A DNA stretch of 64,000 nt. It comes from Climacteris rufus (taxonomy: Eukaryota > Chordata > Aves > Passeriformes > Climacteridae). The position numbers were made by a program, and so were the translations under genes. Numbering within the stretch: position 1 is the stretch's first letter; each line of letters opens with the position of its first letter. A model generated the notes under the pieces. The model was not told the origin of the DNA. It worked only from the letters and a program-made list of their open reading frames with translations, and did no database searches. Location of the stretch: the NCBI GenBank assembly GCA_013398175.1, contig VZRZ01008256.1:124001-188000 (forward strand). Direction: 5' to 3'. Positions 51,131 through 63,700 of the stretch are shown here, one piece after another.

Positions 51131-52877
51131 AAGCAAGCAGAAAATAAGCAAGCCTAGGTGATTCTGGAAGCACCACATTGACAAGTTAGGCTAACATCTC
51201 TCAGCAGGGACAAGCACACACCCTGTCTTGAAGTGGGAGATAGACAAGATAGTTTCATTACAATGCTTCCAATCCTGCTATCCATGATTGATTATGGGTT
51301 TATACATTAGAGTCTGAGAGAACAGACACACCCCTGGTATTTGACTGCAACAAACCATCACACCAGACATATTCTAGTAAGGAACTGAGATATCTGGATT
51401 TGTAACTGATACAAAAAGTTCAGCTAACTTCAGTTACCAGTTGCAATGACAGCTGCAATCTTATTAAATACTAGAGATCCTGCTGGACTAGAAAACTGAT
51501 TTATAATATATTTGTATATCTGTCTACTGCAACTCACAATAGCGTGTACTGGTTTCTGCTTTGGTATTCTGGCAGATTATGTCACTTTCAACAAATCACT
51601 GCTGCTAAATTCCTGCTCTTGAGACCCAAATTGTTTATACTTAATTCTATTTATTAAGATGTTGGGTGAATGAATTGATTATTAACTGTTACATGTTCCA
51701 ACATCATAATGAAGGGACTGCAGTAAAGTTCACATTCAGGGGAATAAAAGAAGTGGTTTTAGGAGCAGAAGAGATGATTCTTACCATTTAACAAGACACT
51801 TTACATAACACAGATCATAAAATTTTACTCAGTGATTTCCTCTTCAATGTCTAAAATGGTAGGAATGTTCCATTTCCAGGGCAAGCTGAACTTGGATATC
51901 AAGATGTCTCACATAAGCATTCTACTTCATTATATGCTGCTATGCATACAATCAGAGTTGTGCTGATTCCAACCGCTATTCAGCCACAAGTTTGCGTTTG
52001 TCATGGCAATGGACTGACAGAGCTGAAAAAGAACAAGATGGAGCCATGGGAGTTTATATAAATTACTTCCACTGATGCACAAACTATGGCTAGCATACTT
52101 CTCTTAAGGTTTTTCCCTGATCCTCCCTGCCTCATTTTTGGTTATTACCAGAATTGTTATGACTGTAGAAATTTGGAATGGGAAGGTAGTTCCAGTGGAC
52201 TGCATTTGAGGTTTGACAGCAAGTCACAAGCAGATCCACATCTGCTTTCACTTCAGAGTTGAAAGTGGGGCCTCAGGTGCGGCTTCAAGCACCTATCTGT
52301 TGGTTTAGCCTGGCACTGGTGTGTAGGAGAGGAGCTTAGCCAGCAGTTAGGTAAAACTAGGCAGACTGTGAAACAAGGCTCATTGTGACATACAACTCAC
52401 AGGCTGAATCTATACTAATGAAGTACTGCCAAATTTTGCCATCAGGTCAGTTAAGGATCACTGACAACCATGTCATTAAACTCTTTGAAGCTCTCTAATC
52501 ATCACAACAACCCTCAAACCTCATAACAGGAATAGTCTTGGTCCCTGATACCTCCCAAACCATGCCTCGGAACTATTTCATATAGTTGGTTGTCTCAGTC
52601 TAAAGCTGTATCAGGACCCTGTCAGAGACTGAAAAGTTCATGCCTCAAACATTGATATAAAGTTTCTGCTCATTAAGAAACTACAACCAAAGAGAAGCCT
52701 CCTTGAAGACTAAGCCTTTGGACTGAAAGTCAAACTCTTGATTAGATAAAGGGAAAAACTATTGTTCAGCTATCTCAGGCTGAGGGAGGGTATGCATCCA
52801 CAACAGGACAGTGCTGATGAACCCCCCTGGCTAAGTTTGGGAGCAGAGAGAATACAGCTGTGACACAACAGATCCTG

Positions 52878-53055
52878 AGTGCTGTGAGAGACTCTCCCCC
52901 TCCCTGAGGGGGACATGCCTGGACACTGCCACAGGGCCAGGGTACTGTGAAAGCCTTCCCTGGAAGGGACATGCCCAGACACGGCCACAGACCCAGGGTG
53001 CTGGGGAAGACTCCCCCCCTCCTCAGGGGAACGTGCCCGGGCATTGCCATCCGGC
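52878..53055 (+). repeat. Three tandem U3 repeats of 56-61 bp
   Basis: Copies start at 52878, 52939 and 52995. Each reads (G)AGGGTnCTGnGnnAGnCT, a C/G-rich block, GGGACATGCC-like, then GACACnGCCACAG-like sequence. They stand directly upstream of the TATA box, the usual place of retroviral enhancer repeats. Confidence 0.8.
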
Positions 53056-53060
53056 TGGAG

Positions 53061-53070
53061 AGTATATAAA
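53061..53070 (+). promoter_or_regulatory. LTR TATA box
   Basis: AGTATATAAA, just after the third U3 repeat. A consensus TATA box expected to set transcription start about 25-30 bp downstream. Confidence 0.7.
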
Positions 53071-53255
53071 CCCAGGGAATTCTACACTCCCTTCGGGGAC
53101 TTTCACCATCAAGAAGCCCTGCTGGAGAGGGTCAACACAACATCCTTGGGATCCACGGAGTGGTGATATTTTCTTTCTCTGTCACTCTCTGTCCCACCAC
53201 CTCTTTTCCTATTTCTCCCTTCTCTTTTTCTCTTTCTCTCTTATATTTACTCTCA

Positions 53256-53261
53256 AATAAA
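53256..53261 (+). promoter_or_regulatory. LTR polyadenylation signal
   Basis: AATAAA after a long CT-rich tract, about 190 bp beyond the TATA box. It fits an R-region poly(A) signal. Confidence 0.7.
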
Positions 53262-53352
53262 ACCTATACTATTGACTGGCCTATGGTCTTGTTTGCACCT
53301 TAATTCAGTCAGAGAAATGTCTAAATAACCCCTATAAAACCGGATCATAACA

Positions 53353-54839
53353 GAACCTTTATACAAATTTAAACTGTTTATCCATCTAGATCACTGAGTT
53401 GTAATACTCATACAGGTGTCTGGTACTGTCCAGCTTACAGCTACATCTCTTGCCGCAAATACTTCAGGTATCCCTTAATAAAATAAATGAAAACAGCAAT
53501 GTATAGCAATAGATCTTTTGACATTATTCCCAATTATGCTGGGTTTTCTGTCCTGCTTAATACAGAATGGTATCAATTCCACAATTTATAGGAGAAAAAT
53601 CCATTTTTCCACATGCAATCAAGCTGAGATTACATATAACCAAGCTTGGAGTTAGTAAATGGAGAACACTGTCAGCTGCATATGTTCCTATAAAGTCTTG
53701 ATGTTCTGAACGTACCTACACATTAACAAAAATAAGAAAATAAATTCATTAATTATATTTATTCCCTTTCTCTTTCAAAATCCTAATATCTTAGGATGAA
53801 ACTAGTTACAGTTTCTTCAGCTATGAGATATGGGTACAGAATATTTTTTTCTATTAAGGGAGAGTGTAATTATTTTGTCAATAACTGCATACAAAAGTAA
53901 ACACAAATTCCCCTTTCAAAACAGTACGTGAGACTAGTTTTTATCCTCATAAAAAGAAAGTACTGCACACACTCCATACAAAATGGTATGGTAAAAGCAA
54001 TGTATCTTAATATGGTCTGGAAGCAAAGCCAACTCATTATGCATCTTTATAACGCCCATTTTCAGCCCAAAGAAATACAGAATACTTAAGAGAGTTTTTG
54101 TAAGCCATGCCAGTCTGTAAATATTACACAGCAAAGTAATAATGCCTTGTCAGACTACATTCAGATCTGCTGCAGAATTCAGAGCAAGATAAGATGCAGG
54201 TGCCAAAGCTTAATACAGACTTTCTGTGCAGCTCTCAATCTTAGAGAAGTAGATTCCTGTCTGACAGATTTCCTTAGTCCCTCTCAGTTTAGCTGTTACT
54301 ACAGCATGAATAATGCAGTTGTCTTAATTGCAACAGCTGTTCTTGAACTTCTGAACACCCAGCTTGCCACACCTTGGCACACTGGAGTGGGACAGTTAAG
54401 AGACAACTCTTCATACTGGGATCTTAGCAAAAGAGACTCAGCCACCCAAAGGATTTTGCTTGGAATGTTTTACAAGCAAAGACAGACTTCCATTCCATTT
54501 TGATTCAGGTGACAGAGACAGAAGAAAGTGTGCAATAACAGAACAATTTTATGTGAAAATTTAATGACTTGATAAAGAAAACACTAGTTAACTTCTAAAT
54601 TCCTATCAAATTAAATCACTTTTTAATTCTTTGTCTCTTCTAAACCTTGCATATTTTACATGAAGGTTACTGTAATGTTTACATGTTTTGGTTTTTTTAT
54701 TATGGATAAACTATTATTACACTACTGTTTTTAAAGGTATTGCAGGTTGTCAGTTAAGTGACACAGTTACAGAATTAACTGCAAAGAGCAAACCTTAGCT
54801 TTCCTTCACTGTGACTGCTGAACGTTGCTATATCCCCAG
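53353..54839 (-). other. GALNTL6-like upstream intron, stretch between LTR and antisense exon candidate
   Basis: AT-rich. A plus-strand frame at 54147-54503 stays open for 118 codons but has no recognisable motif. No repeat seen. Confidence 0.4.
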
Positions 54840-55011
54840 ATGTGACAACCTGCAGGCAGAGCCATACACCCTGGAAAAGGTGCTATTTTCAGACAAGGAT
54901 GAGGAACGCGAACGAGTCAGACTGTATAAAAATTACCTGGAGCAATTCTCTGAAATCAATGACATGATAAGCCTGGAAAGATTTGCCAAGATACATAAAT
55001 CTTACACTTGA
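54840..55011 (+). CDS. Possible terminal coding exon of an unidentified gene, antisense to GALNTL6
   Basis: I do not recognise the product. After an acceptor-like TATCCCCAG (AG at 54838-54839) a plus-strand frame runs 56 codons to TGA at 55009-55011. It reads like real protein: PYTLEKVLFSDKDEERER, then VRLYKNYLEQF, then ISLERFAKIHKSYT. It is charged and probably helical, with no low complexity. Upstream, the same frame is closed by TAG at 54796-54798 and has no ATG, so it needs an earlier exon, which I did not find. AATAAA lies 112 bp after the stop, with an A-run shortly beyond. This is what a final exon with a short 3' UTR would look like; a retrocopy fragment ending in a poly(A) tail is the main alternative. 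The polypyrimidine tract is poor. Confidence 0.35.
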
Positions 55012-55122
55012 TTATCAGTGTTGTTTCTGTCAAAATAATTTTTCATGGATTGAATACATGACCACACAGATTGCAGAATCTTCACAATTAGAAATACTCA
55101 ATTATGTTTTGATTCTTAGAAA

Positions 55123-55128
55123 AATAAA
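55123..55128 (+). promoter_or_regulatory. Candidate polyadenylation signal for the plus-strand exon
   Basis: AATAAA in a locally A-rich sequence, 112 bp after the TGA at 55009-55011. Nine A follow at 55143-55151. Common by chance in AT-rich DNA; it supports the exon only in combination with the open frame. Confidence 0.35.
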
Positions 55129-55151
55129 GTTTAAAAAATATTAAAAAAAAA

Positions 55152-57089
55152 GCTTCCAAATCTGGGAATTGATAAATACTGTGTAGAGTTTGTATACTGT
55201 TAAGCATATTTAAGCTTATGTGTTTGTGATGGACAACAGCTGAAGCAATTAAATTTTTTCAGGTGATTTAAAACCTTGCTTGTTTTGAAGCCATGGTGAG
55301 CTTCCCTTTTCATCTAGAACTGCTCACGTATGATTAAAACAGACTGCAACTCCTCTTTGTGTATTCAGAGATCCTAAGATCCATTAAAGATGATGTTTCA
55401 TGAACACTTTAAGCTGGTGGCTCCAAAAGAAGCAATTTTCCCACCTTTTCACCCCACCACTTGATCTTGCTCCTCTTATGCTAGCAAAAGCATTTACACA
55501 GCTGTGTTGTCATCAAATTAGGAAACTCCAGGTCAAAACTATCTTGTTTATTTATTTATTTTTATGTAATTTTGCTTTTATAAGCATTAGTGAATTACTC
55601 CTGATGGCATTGCTGGAGATCAGGGAACATGTTTTTTTTTTAGCTAAAGAAAGGGAATGATGCACAGACAATTAGAAATGTGCTAAAATTAGGCATGAAA
55701 ACTGTTAGACTCAAGAATTTAATCAGTTGCCCAAAATCTCCCCTCTTTTAGTAGCATTCCCTTCACAGGAAAGTGCAATTAATTCAGTTATCCATTAATT
55801 CAATTATTTATTTACAGAACTTGAAAGGTTTTCTGCTTAAGAACTGCTATACTTATTAATTAAATTATAGTGTGCAATTTTCCAGAAGAATATATTAATA
55901 CTTGCAGACAAAATTTTGCTTTACTCTGTCTTCATAATTAAAAATGAATGGCAATGTTTTTCCCTGTGCAGAGATCAGCTTTTCTCTTCAATCTTGACAA
56001 ATATTTATTTAAGTCTGAGGGATAATGCATAATTAGATTGATCTCAGTTGATTTTTTAAAAACAAAGTAGTAAGCCCACCTGACAATGGTAAGTACCTGC
56101 AAGATACAATGAGCACAATGTGACACATTCTATTAGTGAGTTCACAAAATACTTGCACTTCATTCTGTATCAGAAAAGAAACAAAATTCTTGTAGTTCTA
56201 AACCCTTTGAAGAAACTTTGTCAAAGCTCAATTATTTTTGACTTCCATACAAAATCAACTATTTACTTTGCAGCCTGTAACTGAAAGTGTCCCATGAAAG
56301 TAAATATCTGTAACATGACAACAGAATTTAATGGCTGGGATCACACCCTGTATGAATTTTCCTCTGTCTAATGTCTTCAGTGTCATGGCTTTGTACCCAA
56401 GTGCTTTCCAAGTGTGACTACATGTGTGCATACAAAAGCATGTTTCTTTTCCTGGAAGACAGCAGTCACAGATATTTGTACCATTGTTTTGATGTCTCGA
56501 AAACTTACTGTCAATTCTTTCCACAGACTCATGGAAGCCCAGTTTATTTAGTGGTCTTCCCTCCAGCATGGTACAGTATCAAACTAAGTGCTCCCCTAAG
56601 TATCCATCAAGTTCATTTGAGTTAATGGAAAATTTACAAAAAATACATTTGGAGTGAATGCTGATTACAGACTCTTCTGTGGCATTTGCCTGTGCTTTCC
56701 ATGCACCTATCTCACTTAATCAATGTCCCTAAGAGTCTTCAATTAATTATTTGATTATAAAGCCATTTGAACGCACTTAGTTTGTTTAATTTAAGTGTAC
56801 TGGATCATGCCATAATTTTAGCTTTGAATGAACTTGCTGGACAAAGGCTAATTATACTAACTACTGGGTCATAACATACACATCAGCACTAAAAACATTA
56901 TCTAAAATGGCAAATTGTCTAACATGCTCTTACAGGCTGCAGAAAAAATTAAATGTACAGTACTTCTATTTATCAGAAGAAAGTCAAAGCATGCTGTGCT
57001 CTGATTGCCCGAAGGACAAATTTCCATTGTAACTCATTCTGTGAAAACTGATGGAACCAGAAACGTTTTAATCTTACATCGTGGTTTAA
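55152..57089 (-). other. GALNTL6-like upstream intron, unremarkable stretch
   Basis: AT-rich intron, nothing recognised. GTGGTTTAACTCTAGGCCACC just before the CR1 (57080-57101) hints at an LTR start but is too short to call. Confidence 0.45.
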
Positions 57090-57735
57090 CTCTAGGCCAC
57101 CAGTGTGCCCAGCTGGCCAAGAAGGCCAATGGCACCCTGTCTTGGATCAGCCATAGTGTGGCACCAGGACCAGGGCAGGGATTGTCCCTCAGTACTTGGC
57201 ACTGGTGAGGCCACACCTGGAGTGCTGTGTTCAGTTTTAGACTCCTCACGACAGGAAAGACATTGAGATGCTGGAGTGTGTCCAGAGAAGGGAAATGGAA
57301 CTGCTGAAGGGGCTGGAGCACAATTCTTATGAGGAGTGGCTGAAGGAGCTGGGGTTGCTTAGCCTGGGGAAAAGGAGGCTCAGGGGAGACCTTATATTAC
57401 CCTCTACAACTGCCTGAAAGAGCGTGTAGCCAGGTGGGGGTCATCTCTTTTCCCATGTAACAAGCAACAGGACAAGAAGCAATGGCCTCAAGTTATGCCA
57501 GGAGAGGTTTACACTGGATATTAGAAAAAAATGATTCATGGGAAGGTTGTCAAGCATTGCAACAGGCTACCCAGGGAAGTGTTTGAGTCACCATCCCTGG
57601 AGGTAAAGATGTGTAGATGTGGCACACTTAGGCACATAGTTTAGTGGTGCACTTGGTGGTGTTGGGTTACAGGTAGGACTAAATGCCCTTAAAGGTCTTT
57701 TCCCAACTAAAGAATCCTATGATTCTGTGTAGCTA
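57090..57735 (+). mobile_element. CR1 LINE, 5'-truncated copy
   Basis: It begins near CCAGTGTGCCCAGCTGGCCA and continues through GGCCACACCTGGAGTGCTGT, GGAGCTGGGGTTGCTTAGCC and CCATCCCTGGAGGTAAAGAT, to the CR1 end CTTAAAGGTCTTTTCCCAAC. A tail with ATCCTATGATTCTGTG follows, the usual 8 bp-type CR1 3' repeat. Only the last about 650 bp of the element are present; the frames are broken. Antisense to the host gene. Confidence 0.93.
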
Positions 57736-60700
57736 GAATTTTGATACAACTTGAAAACTGGATACATACACCACCATTACCACCCCCTGCCCCAAACTTT
57801 GTAGGCTTCCAGGAAGAAATCTACTAAGTATTAATTTTTGTCTCTTTTGCTTTTTTTCCCTAATTTTTTGCTTTATTTCATAGATTTTTTAGTAGTGATT
57901 GAAACAGAGCTACATCTGAAATGATGCTAGGCCCTGTACTTTTCTTTTTATTGGTGTTTACAAGAAAAGTATTTTCTGCCTAAGCAAGAACTGAACTTCC
58001 AGAGACATATTTTACCATTTCAACCACGTTTTTACAGGGCAATCAATACAACAATCTTCCTTTAAATTCTCCAGATGGGTGTGTCACATGCAATCACGAC
58101 TCCTCTTTATTATTTCCCAAGAAACTAGCACAAATCCTGGCAGATAATGAACATACTTCTACCATCCCTAGAACAACATTTGTAGATATGCCTTTTTGCT
58201 GTAAAAGTTTGGTAAGTATGAAAGAAATGTAACATACATGTGAATATTACTGTCAGAAATGTCCCCAAATAGGGGCAAGCTGTAGAAAACATGAGCAGTT
58301 CTTTCTCCCTTGAAGCACTTAATTTTCTTTGTCCTGGAAACACAATGCGCTTTTCGAGTTTGTTGCTAAAATAGTTGTTGCTCAATACCCCTTTAAGAAA
58401 AGAACAAACCCCAATCCCTCGATTTCTCTTGACTTGGACTGTACTGTTGCTACTTTAAAATCTTCAGAAATTATGTGCAGCATATCCTACTTGGAAGAAG
58501 TAAATAAGAGAGGAACCACGTCAAACGGCCCTTTCTAACCTTTCATCTCCACCTCATTCTTCCTAAATTCTTAGGAATTGGCCTAAATATCAGAACCTGG
58601 CTCTTAACCAACTCTCAGCCTGCATCTCATACCAAATTACACACTCAAGTCCTAGGAACTCTATAGGGTAAAGAAAAGATGCAGTAATCAGTTAAGTTTT
58701 CAAATCTGCCTGTCTGTCCCTGTCTGCAGGAGTTATTCATCACAATGTTCTTCCTACAATTAATATGCTGCCACTTTTCTCAACTCAAAGCATGAAGAAA
58801 ATTTCTTTTTTCCCCCCTTTCTGCAATGCAGTTTCCAGAAATACACAATACTTCTACCTTTGAATCCTGCAGTGATCACAGGAGGTGTTCTGCTCAAACT
58901 AGTTTTCTTTTGATCCAACTCAAAAGCATTTTGTTTGCTCTCCTTTAGACCTCCCCACCAAGTAAAACTGTCAGTGAAGCTTGCAACCACCCTTAAAAGC
59001 ATGCACATTTCAGGGATCTTTGAAACTAGATGTTCACCTGACTGCCTCTCTTTCTGGACACATGTGACACAATTTCTTCATGCGTCATTGCTGCATCAAC
59101 TCACAAGTCCCCTCCTGCCCCTCTGACAAGTGTCCAGCTCCAAAGCAAGCCCTTCTCACTTATGAACATCTCACCTTACACATCTATCAATCCAGGATAA
59201 ACCACTGGAAAAAATATGGACACAGCTCTTAATAAAAAAAAAGTAGTGTAAACAGAACTGCCATATTTAAATGGATCACAGGTTTGATAGCACTGATTTA
59301 CAGCAGGTTCTGTGGGGAAAAAAAACCACTGATAAACGATACAGCATATCTTTGAAAACTGACACTATGGACATAATTGGTGAGAAATACTAAGCAGAAG
59401 GATGCAACAAGTATTAGACCTTTCTGCTACACCCAAAGAACAACTGTTTCTCCGTGGCAAATACAGCTGAGAGTTTTGTTTTTAGGGGTTATTTTATACT
59501 GATCTCTTATTTATGCTAATATTTTTAGCACAGTGGTAGGCAGCACTTCAATGATTTAGGAGAAATGCAGAATCTTGGGTGGGCCAAAAATTATGACCCA
59601 TTACTGACACAATCTCTACCTCTAATCTTTATGCTTAGTGTCACCATACAAATTTTTGGTTCCTACAATACACAAGGCTACAGAATCTTGTTGGGTCTTT
59701 ACACATCTAATTCTATCAGTGCAGCCAAAACAGTCATTTGGTAATCTCAAAACATTCTGAGGCTGTTGTCTTTATTATATTTTAATCGTAACTGCTGTAC
59801 CAACTCATACATTTTTAACCTTAGCATTTAATTATAGTGTCATTCTGTTTGCCAGTTTACAGTGTACCCACTTCAATTAATGCAGCTTCACGCAGGTCAG
59901 TCAGACACACTTTAAATCCTGTTGCTTTACGGCTGCCTGTGATGGAGTCACCTCTTGGCATCTGCTCAAGTACTGATATACATGATGGTGACTTTGCAAC
60001 ACAACCAGATGAAGAGTCAGGAAACAATCCTCTGGGTGACATCGGTACCCCTCAAACTATGGCAATTATTTTAGTGGTTTTGCCCAATAGCACAAAAACA
60101 GCACACACAGAAATTTGAAAAAAGTTTTAGCAATTTGCAAAACTTTTAGTGATGTAAGCCATACAATCTCTGATACTTGTGCCAAGTTCTGATGCTTCTA
60201 AATTTATTTCCTGTACTTCATCTTGTGAAACTTACCCATCTCCTTGCTCTTTTAAAACAGCAAGACAAATAGCATCTTTTCAAATACTTGAGAGTCACTA
60301 TTATTATTTTTCTTGCAGTGGTCCTAATGACTTAAATGGGACACAAGCCAAGATGGAGATGAGACAAGTGAAAAGGAGGTCCTTTTTAGATAGTTACAGG
60401 TTTGTGATACAATGGAGAGACTGACTGTATGGAGAGGTGGATTGGTGCTACAGGTGAAGCAAAGGAAAATGCAAAAGGAAGGGCTAAACAATGCAGTTTA
60501 GTAGCTGTGGTCAATTAAGATCTTAATATTTTACACAATATTTTACAGACTATTTCACCTTTGCAGTCCCTTCTTTCTACAGATATCTTTGCCTTAATTA
60601 AAATGCATCTTGGTCTTGCAACTTTTAAAGCTTTCCTTAGAGCATAACTGCTTGTGATATCATTGAACGTTCTTCAGTGATCTTTTTACTCGTGCATTTT

Positions 60701-63700
60701 AATTTTATCACACATTTAATTTAATACTATTTTTCATGGTTTATAAAAAGAATTAAGTCAGTAGATATGATGGTACTACTTTATTACTTATTTACCTCAT
60801 TTTTATGGATCAGGAGAGAAAAATAATCTAACCATATTATGCAATTCCCACTGAAGAGAACAATAAAAATGTTAATGTGTTGTTCTTTTCCCCCTTGTTT
60901 TTTCCCCTTTCTCTCGCTCTACTTCTATTGTGTTTGTTTTGTTTTGTCTGAAAGGTTGTCAGTAACTGAACTTAGACCACTGAGTTAGCCATTTGACATA
61001 TTTATAGGAAGTACAATGACAATTTTGTCAATATTTTACAAAGTATCAGGGCTTTTTTAACTGCAGAGGAAAACTGAAATGTTATGAAACCCAAATCTGA
61101 ACATGTTTCTGTTGTTAAATAAAAAAAAAAAAAAAGGAATTTCAGGAGATGATGATAATACTTTAGATATAGACAAATTATTAATTAACAGAAAAAAGAT
61201 AGAAATATGATTACTCCAGGATGAGTTGATCTTGGACAGTGAGTTGTACTCCTACCCTCATTTGACGCATTTAACATTAGAACCCTACAGTGGAGGAAGG
61301 TAGGCAGATAAGGAAACAGGGTGACATGAAAGAGATTAGGCAGTAGCGGCACTAAACAAACTGTAAAAATTGTTGGTTCCTTGAGAAGCTGTGAAATGCA
61401 ACTGAGAAGCAAAGGAATGACAAACTACTGAGAAAGATGATTTCTTCCTTGAATTTCTTCCTCTGAAGTTTAGGACAGAGGAGAAAAGATGGTAGGGACC
61501 TATCTTGGCTCTTATTGCTGAAAATAATTATTTCTTCATGTACAGACTCCACTATGTATGATGACAAAACTACTTTGCATCTCTTGAGTTTTCAATATTA
61601 AAAGTTCTGTTTTTACAATCAAATCCATATGTGTGTGTCTCCTCATCAGAGCAAATCCTGATTTCACTTTTCCCTTTTTGGTCCTGTATTGTCTCACAGA
61701 GCTTCCTGCTGACTGAGTAGTGCTTTACATTGGATGAAGCTCTCAGGCTAAAATGATAGGTTCTTACTTTTCTGGTAAAGGAGTAAAACCAGCACCTTTC
61801 TCTCATCTTTCATCCTCTCAATGACAGATCTTTAATTAGAGTCTTTTCTGTGCTAAATAATTTTCATGGAAAAGGGGAAAAATTCTACTATTTTTAACTA
61901 GGATGCCTAAAAAATAGAAAAATCAAGAACACTTTTCATCCTTATTATTGTCAAAGATGAGGCTAATCTTGCCAGAGTTTACAGACCACAAGACAAACAC
62001 AGAGAGGAAAGTGACTTGCTCAACATGAGGCAGCAGCTGCACAGTTCAGAGCAAAATTTTTATCCAGAGTCCTCTGGACAAAATTCACTATTATCTTATT
62101 GTCAGGCAACAATATCTCTACAAAGATCCTAGTTCATAAAAAGGATTACTATTTACTATAGAATAAGTCAGTAGTACAGAAATCTAGTTAATAACCAACA
62201 TGTATTTCAAGTGCCCAGGGTCTGAGTAAAAAAGCTGGAGAACAGTTCTAACAGAAAGGTAAAGAAGCATCCCAGACATCAAATGGTGTTCTGGTGTAAT
62301 GTGATGAGATTATGAAAGATTTCATTGGAATAAAAAAAGCAGAGGATGAAAAAAAGAAAGAATAGAATAATAGAGTTATCACTCAAAACAGAGACAGAAA
62401 GGGTCATAAACACTGTGGGAACTCTGACGCTTAACAGGGAGATTTAAACAATAACAAAACAATGAACACAGAGCTTTGCATTCAATGAAGTACATGACAC
62501 AAAATATGTATGTTTAGAAATTGTCTAGGAAGCAGAGCAGACAATCCTTGCAAATGATACTTTGTTGATAATTAACATACATACATTTACACCAAATTTT
62601 GTCCAAAAGCACTATTCAGACGCTGTTGTGTTTTTACATAAATAGATCAAAATATAACATAATAATATAATAAAATTTTAAGATAGAAGCTGTGAGGTGT
62701 TACTGTCAAGTGACAAAAATGAGTGCTGGCTTTTTCTCTTCATTTTTGTTCTGACTCTCCATAAACCTTTATTATTACAGATAAATACAATCTGTTCTCC
62801 TCATCTACATACAGTGTGATGGAGGGATTCTATCCTTATGGAAACACTGGGCTACAATATCTATAGGAACAACGCCACCTTAGTCAGTACTAGACAAGTT
62901 CAAGGAACAAGCCTTGAAGCACTTCACAGTTTTTAATGGTTTTCATACAATAACATATAGCCAAGATACCAAATCCTTAGAAGCAAGAACATTTTCAATG
63001 AATCTAAGTGGAGATGCCTTGATAAAACATTAGTTATCTCCAGATACACTGCCAAAGCATGATCACAAATACTCAGGTTATTTTCAGGCATTTTCTGTTC
63101 ATCTTTTGGGCGCTACTTTATGTCTGTGTTAACTATAGCAACAAGACCTTCCAACCTTGCACAGACGCCTCTCTCTTTACCTGGTGCAAAAACTAATATA
63201 TCTGGTCTCTGATTTATAAAGTATTTAACTCCTCTTACTGTGTACTTGACAGAAACATAAAAAATAACACCCCAGAATATAAAAAGTAAAATCTCTAAAT
63301 GTGCTGGTTTTTTCAATTGAGCTATTATTATCACTTCCATGGATGATTTAATCAAATCCTATGGAAGAGTTTAATAGACAAAATAGGAAGATAGATTGGT
63401 AAACAGGAGTTACCAGCTTTGGGCTCATTATTCTTTATACTCCAACCCTGAACTGGCCTTTAAAAGACAAATTTCTACTCTACTGTGTAGTTTCTGTACC
63501 ATGGCCCCATGATTAATTATCAGGCGCCACATCCAAAATCCACTATGATGGATTGTCTGCCCACATCAGCATAATTACTAACCACAGTCATTGACAGTCC
63601 TTGCTACTGGAGCACACAACCAGTATGATTGAGAGGTGAATGAAAATACTTTGTAAGAAAGGGCAAAGAAATGCAGTTAGATAAAGGAAGACATATCAAA

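Larger units (their letters stand above)
52155..53352 (+). mobile_element. Solo LTR with triplicated U3 repeats
   Basis: The left end TGTTATGA and right end TCATAACA are perfect 8 bp inverted termini. The flanks GAAT/GAAC may be a mismatched target duplication. Inside, in order, are three U3 direct repeats (52878-53055), a TATA box (AGTATATAAA, 53061-53070), a pyrimidine-rich R/U5 region, and AATAAA (53256-53261), followed by about 90 bp to the CA end. This is the complete promoter and processing order of a retroviral LTR on the plus strand. No viral genes are attached. The right end is sure; the left end rests on the inverted repeat. Confidence 0.72.

Noticed and set aside
52770..53050. Minus-strand frames with repeated peptide blocks
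   Set aside because: The repetition mirrors the U3 direct repeats of the LTR; not a repeat protein.
57078..57101. GTGGTTTAAC-type LTR start abutting the CR1
   Set aside because: About 20 bases only, no matching right end; may be chance.
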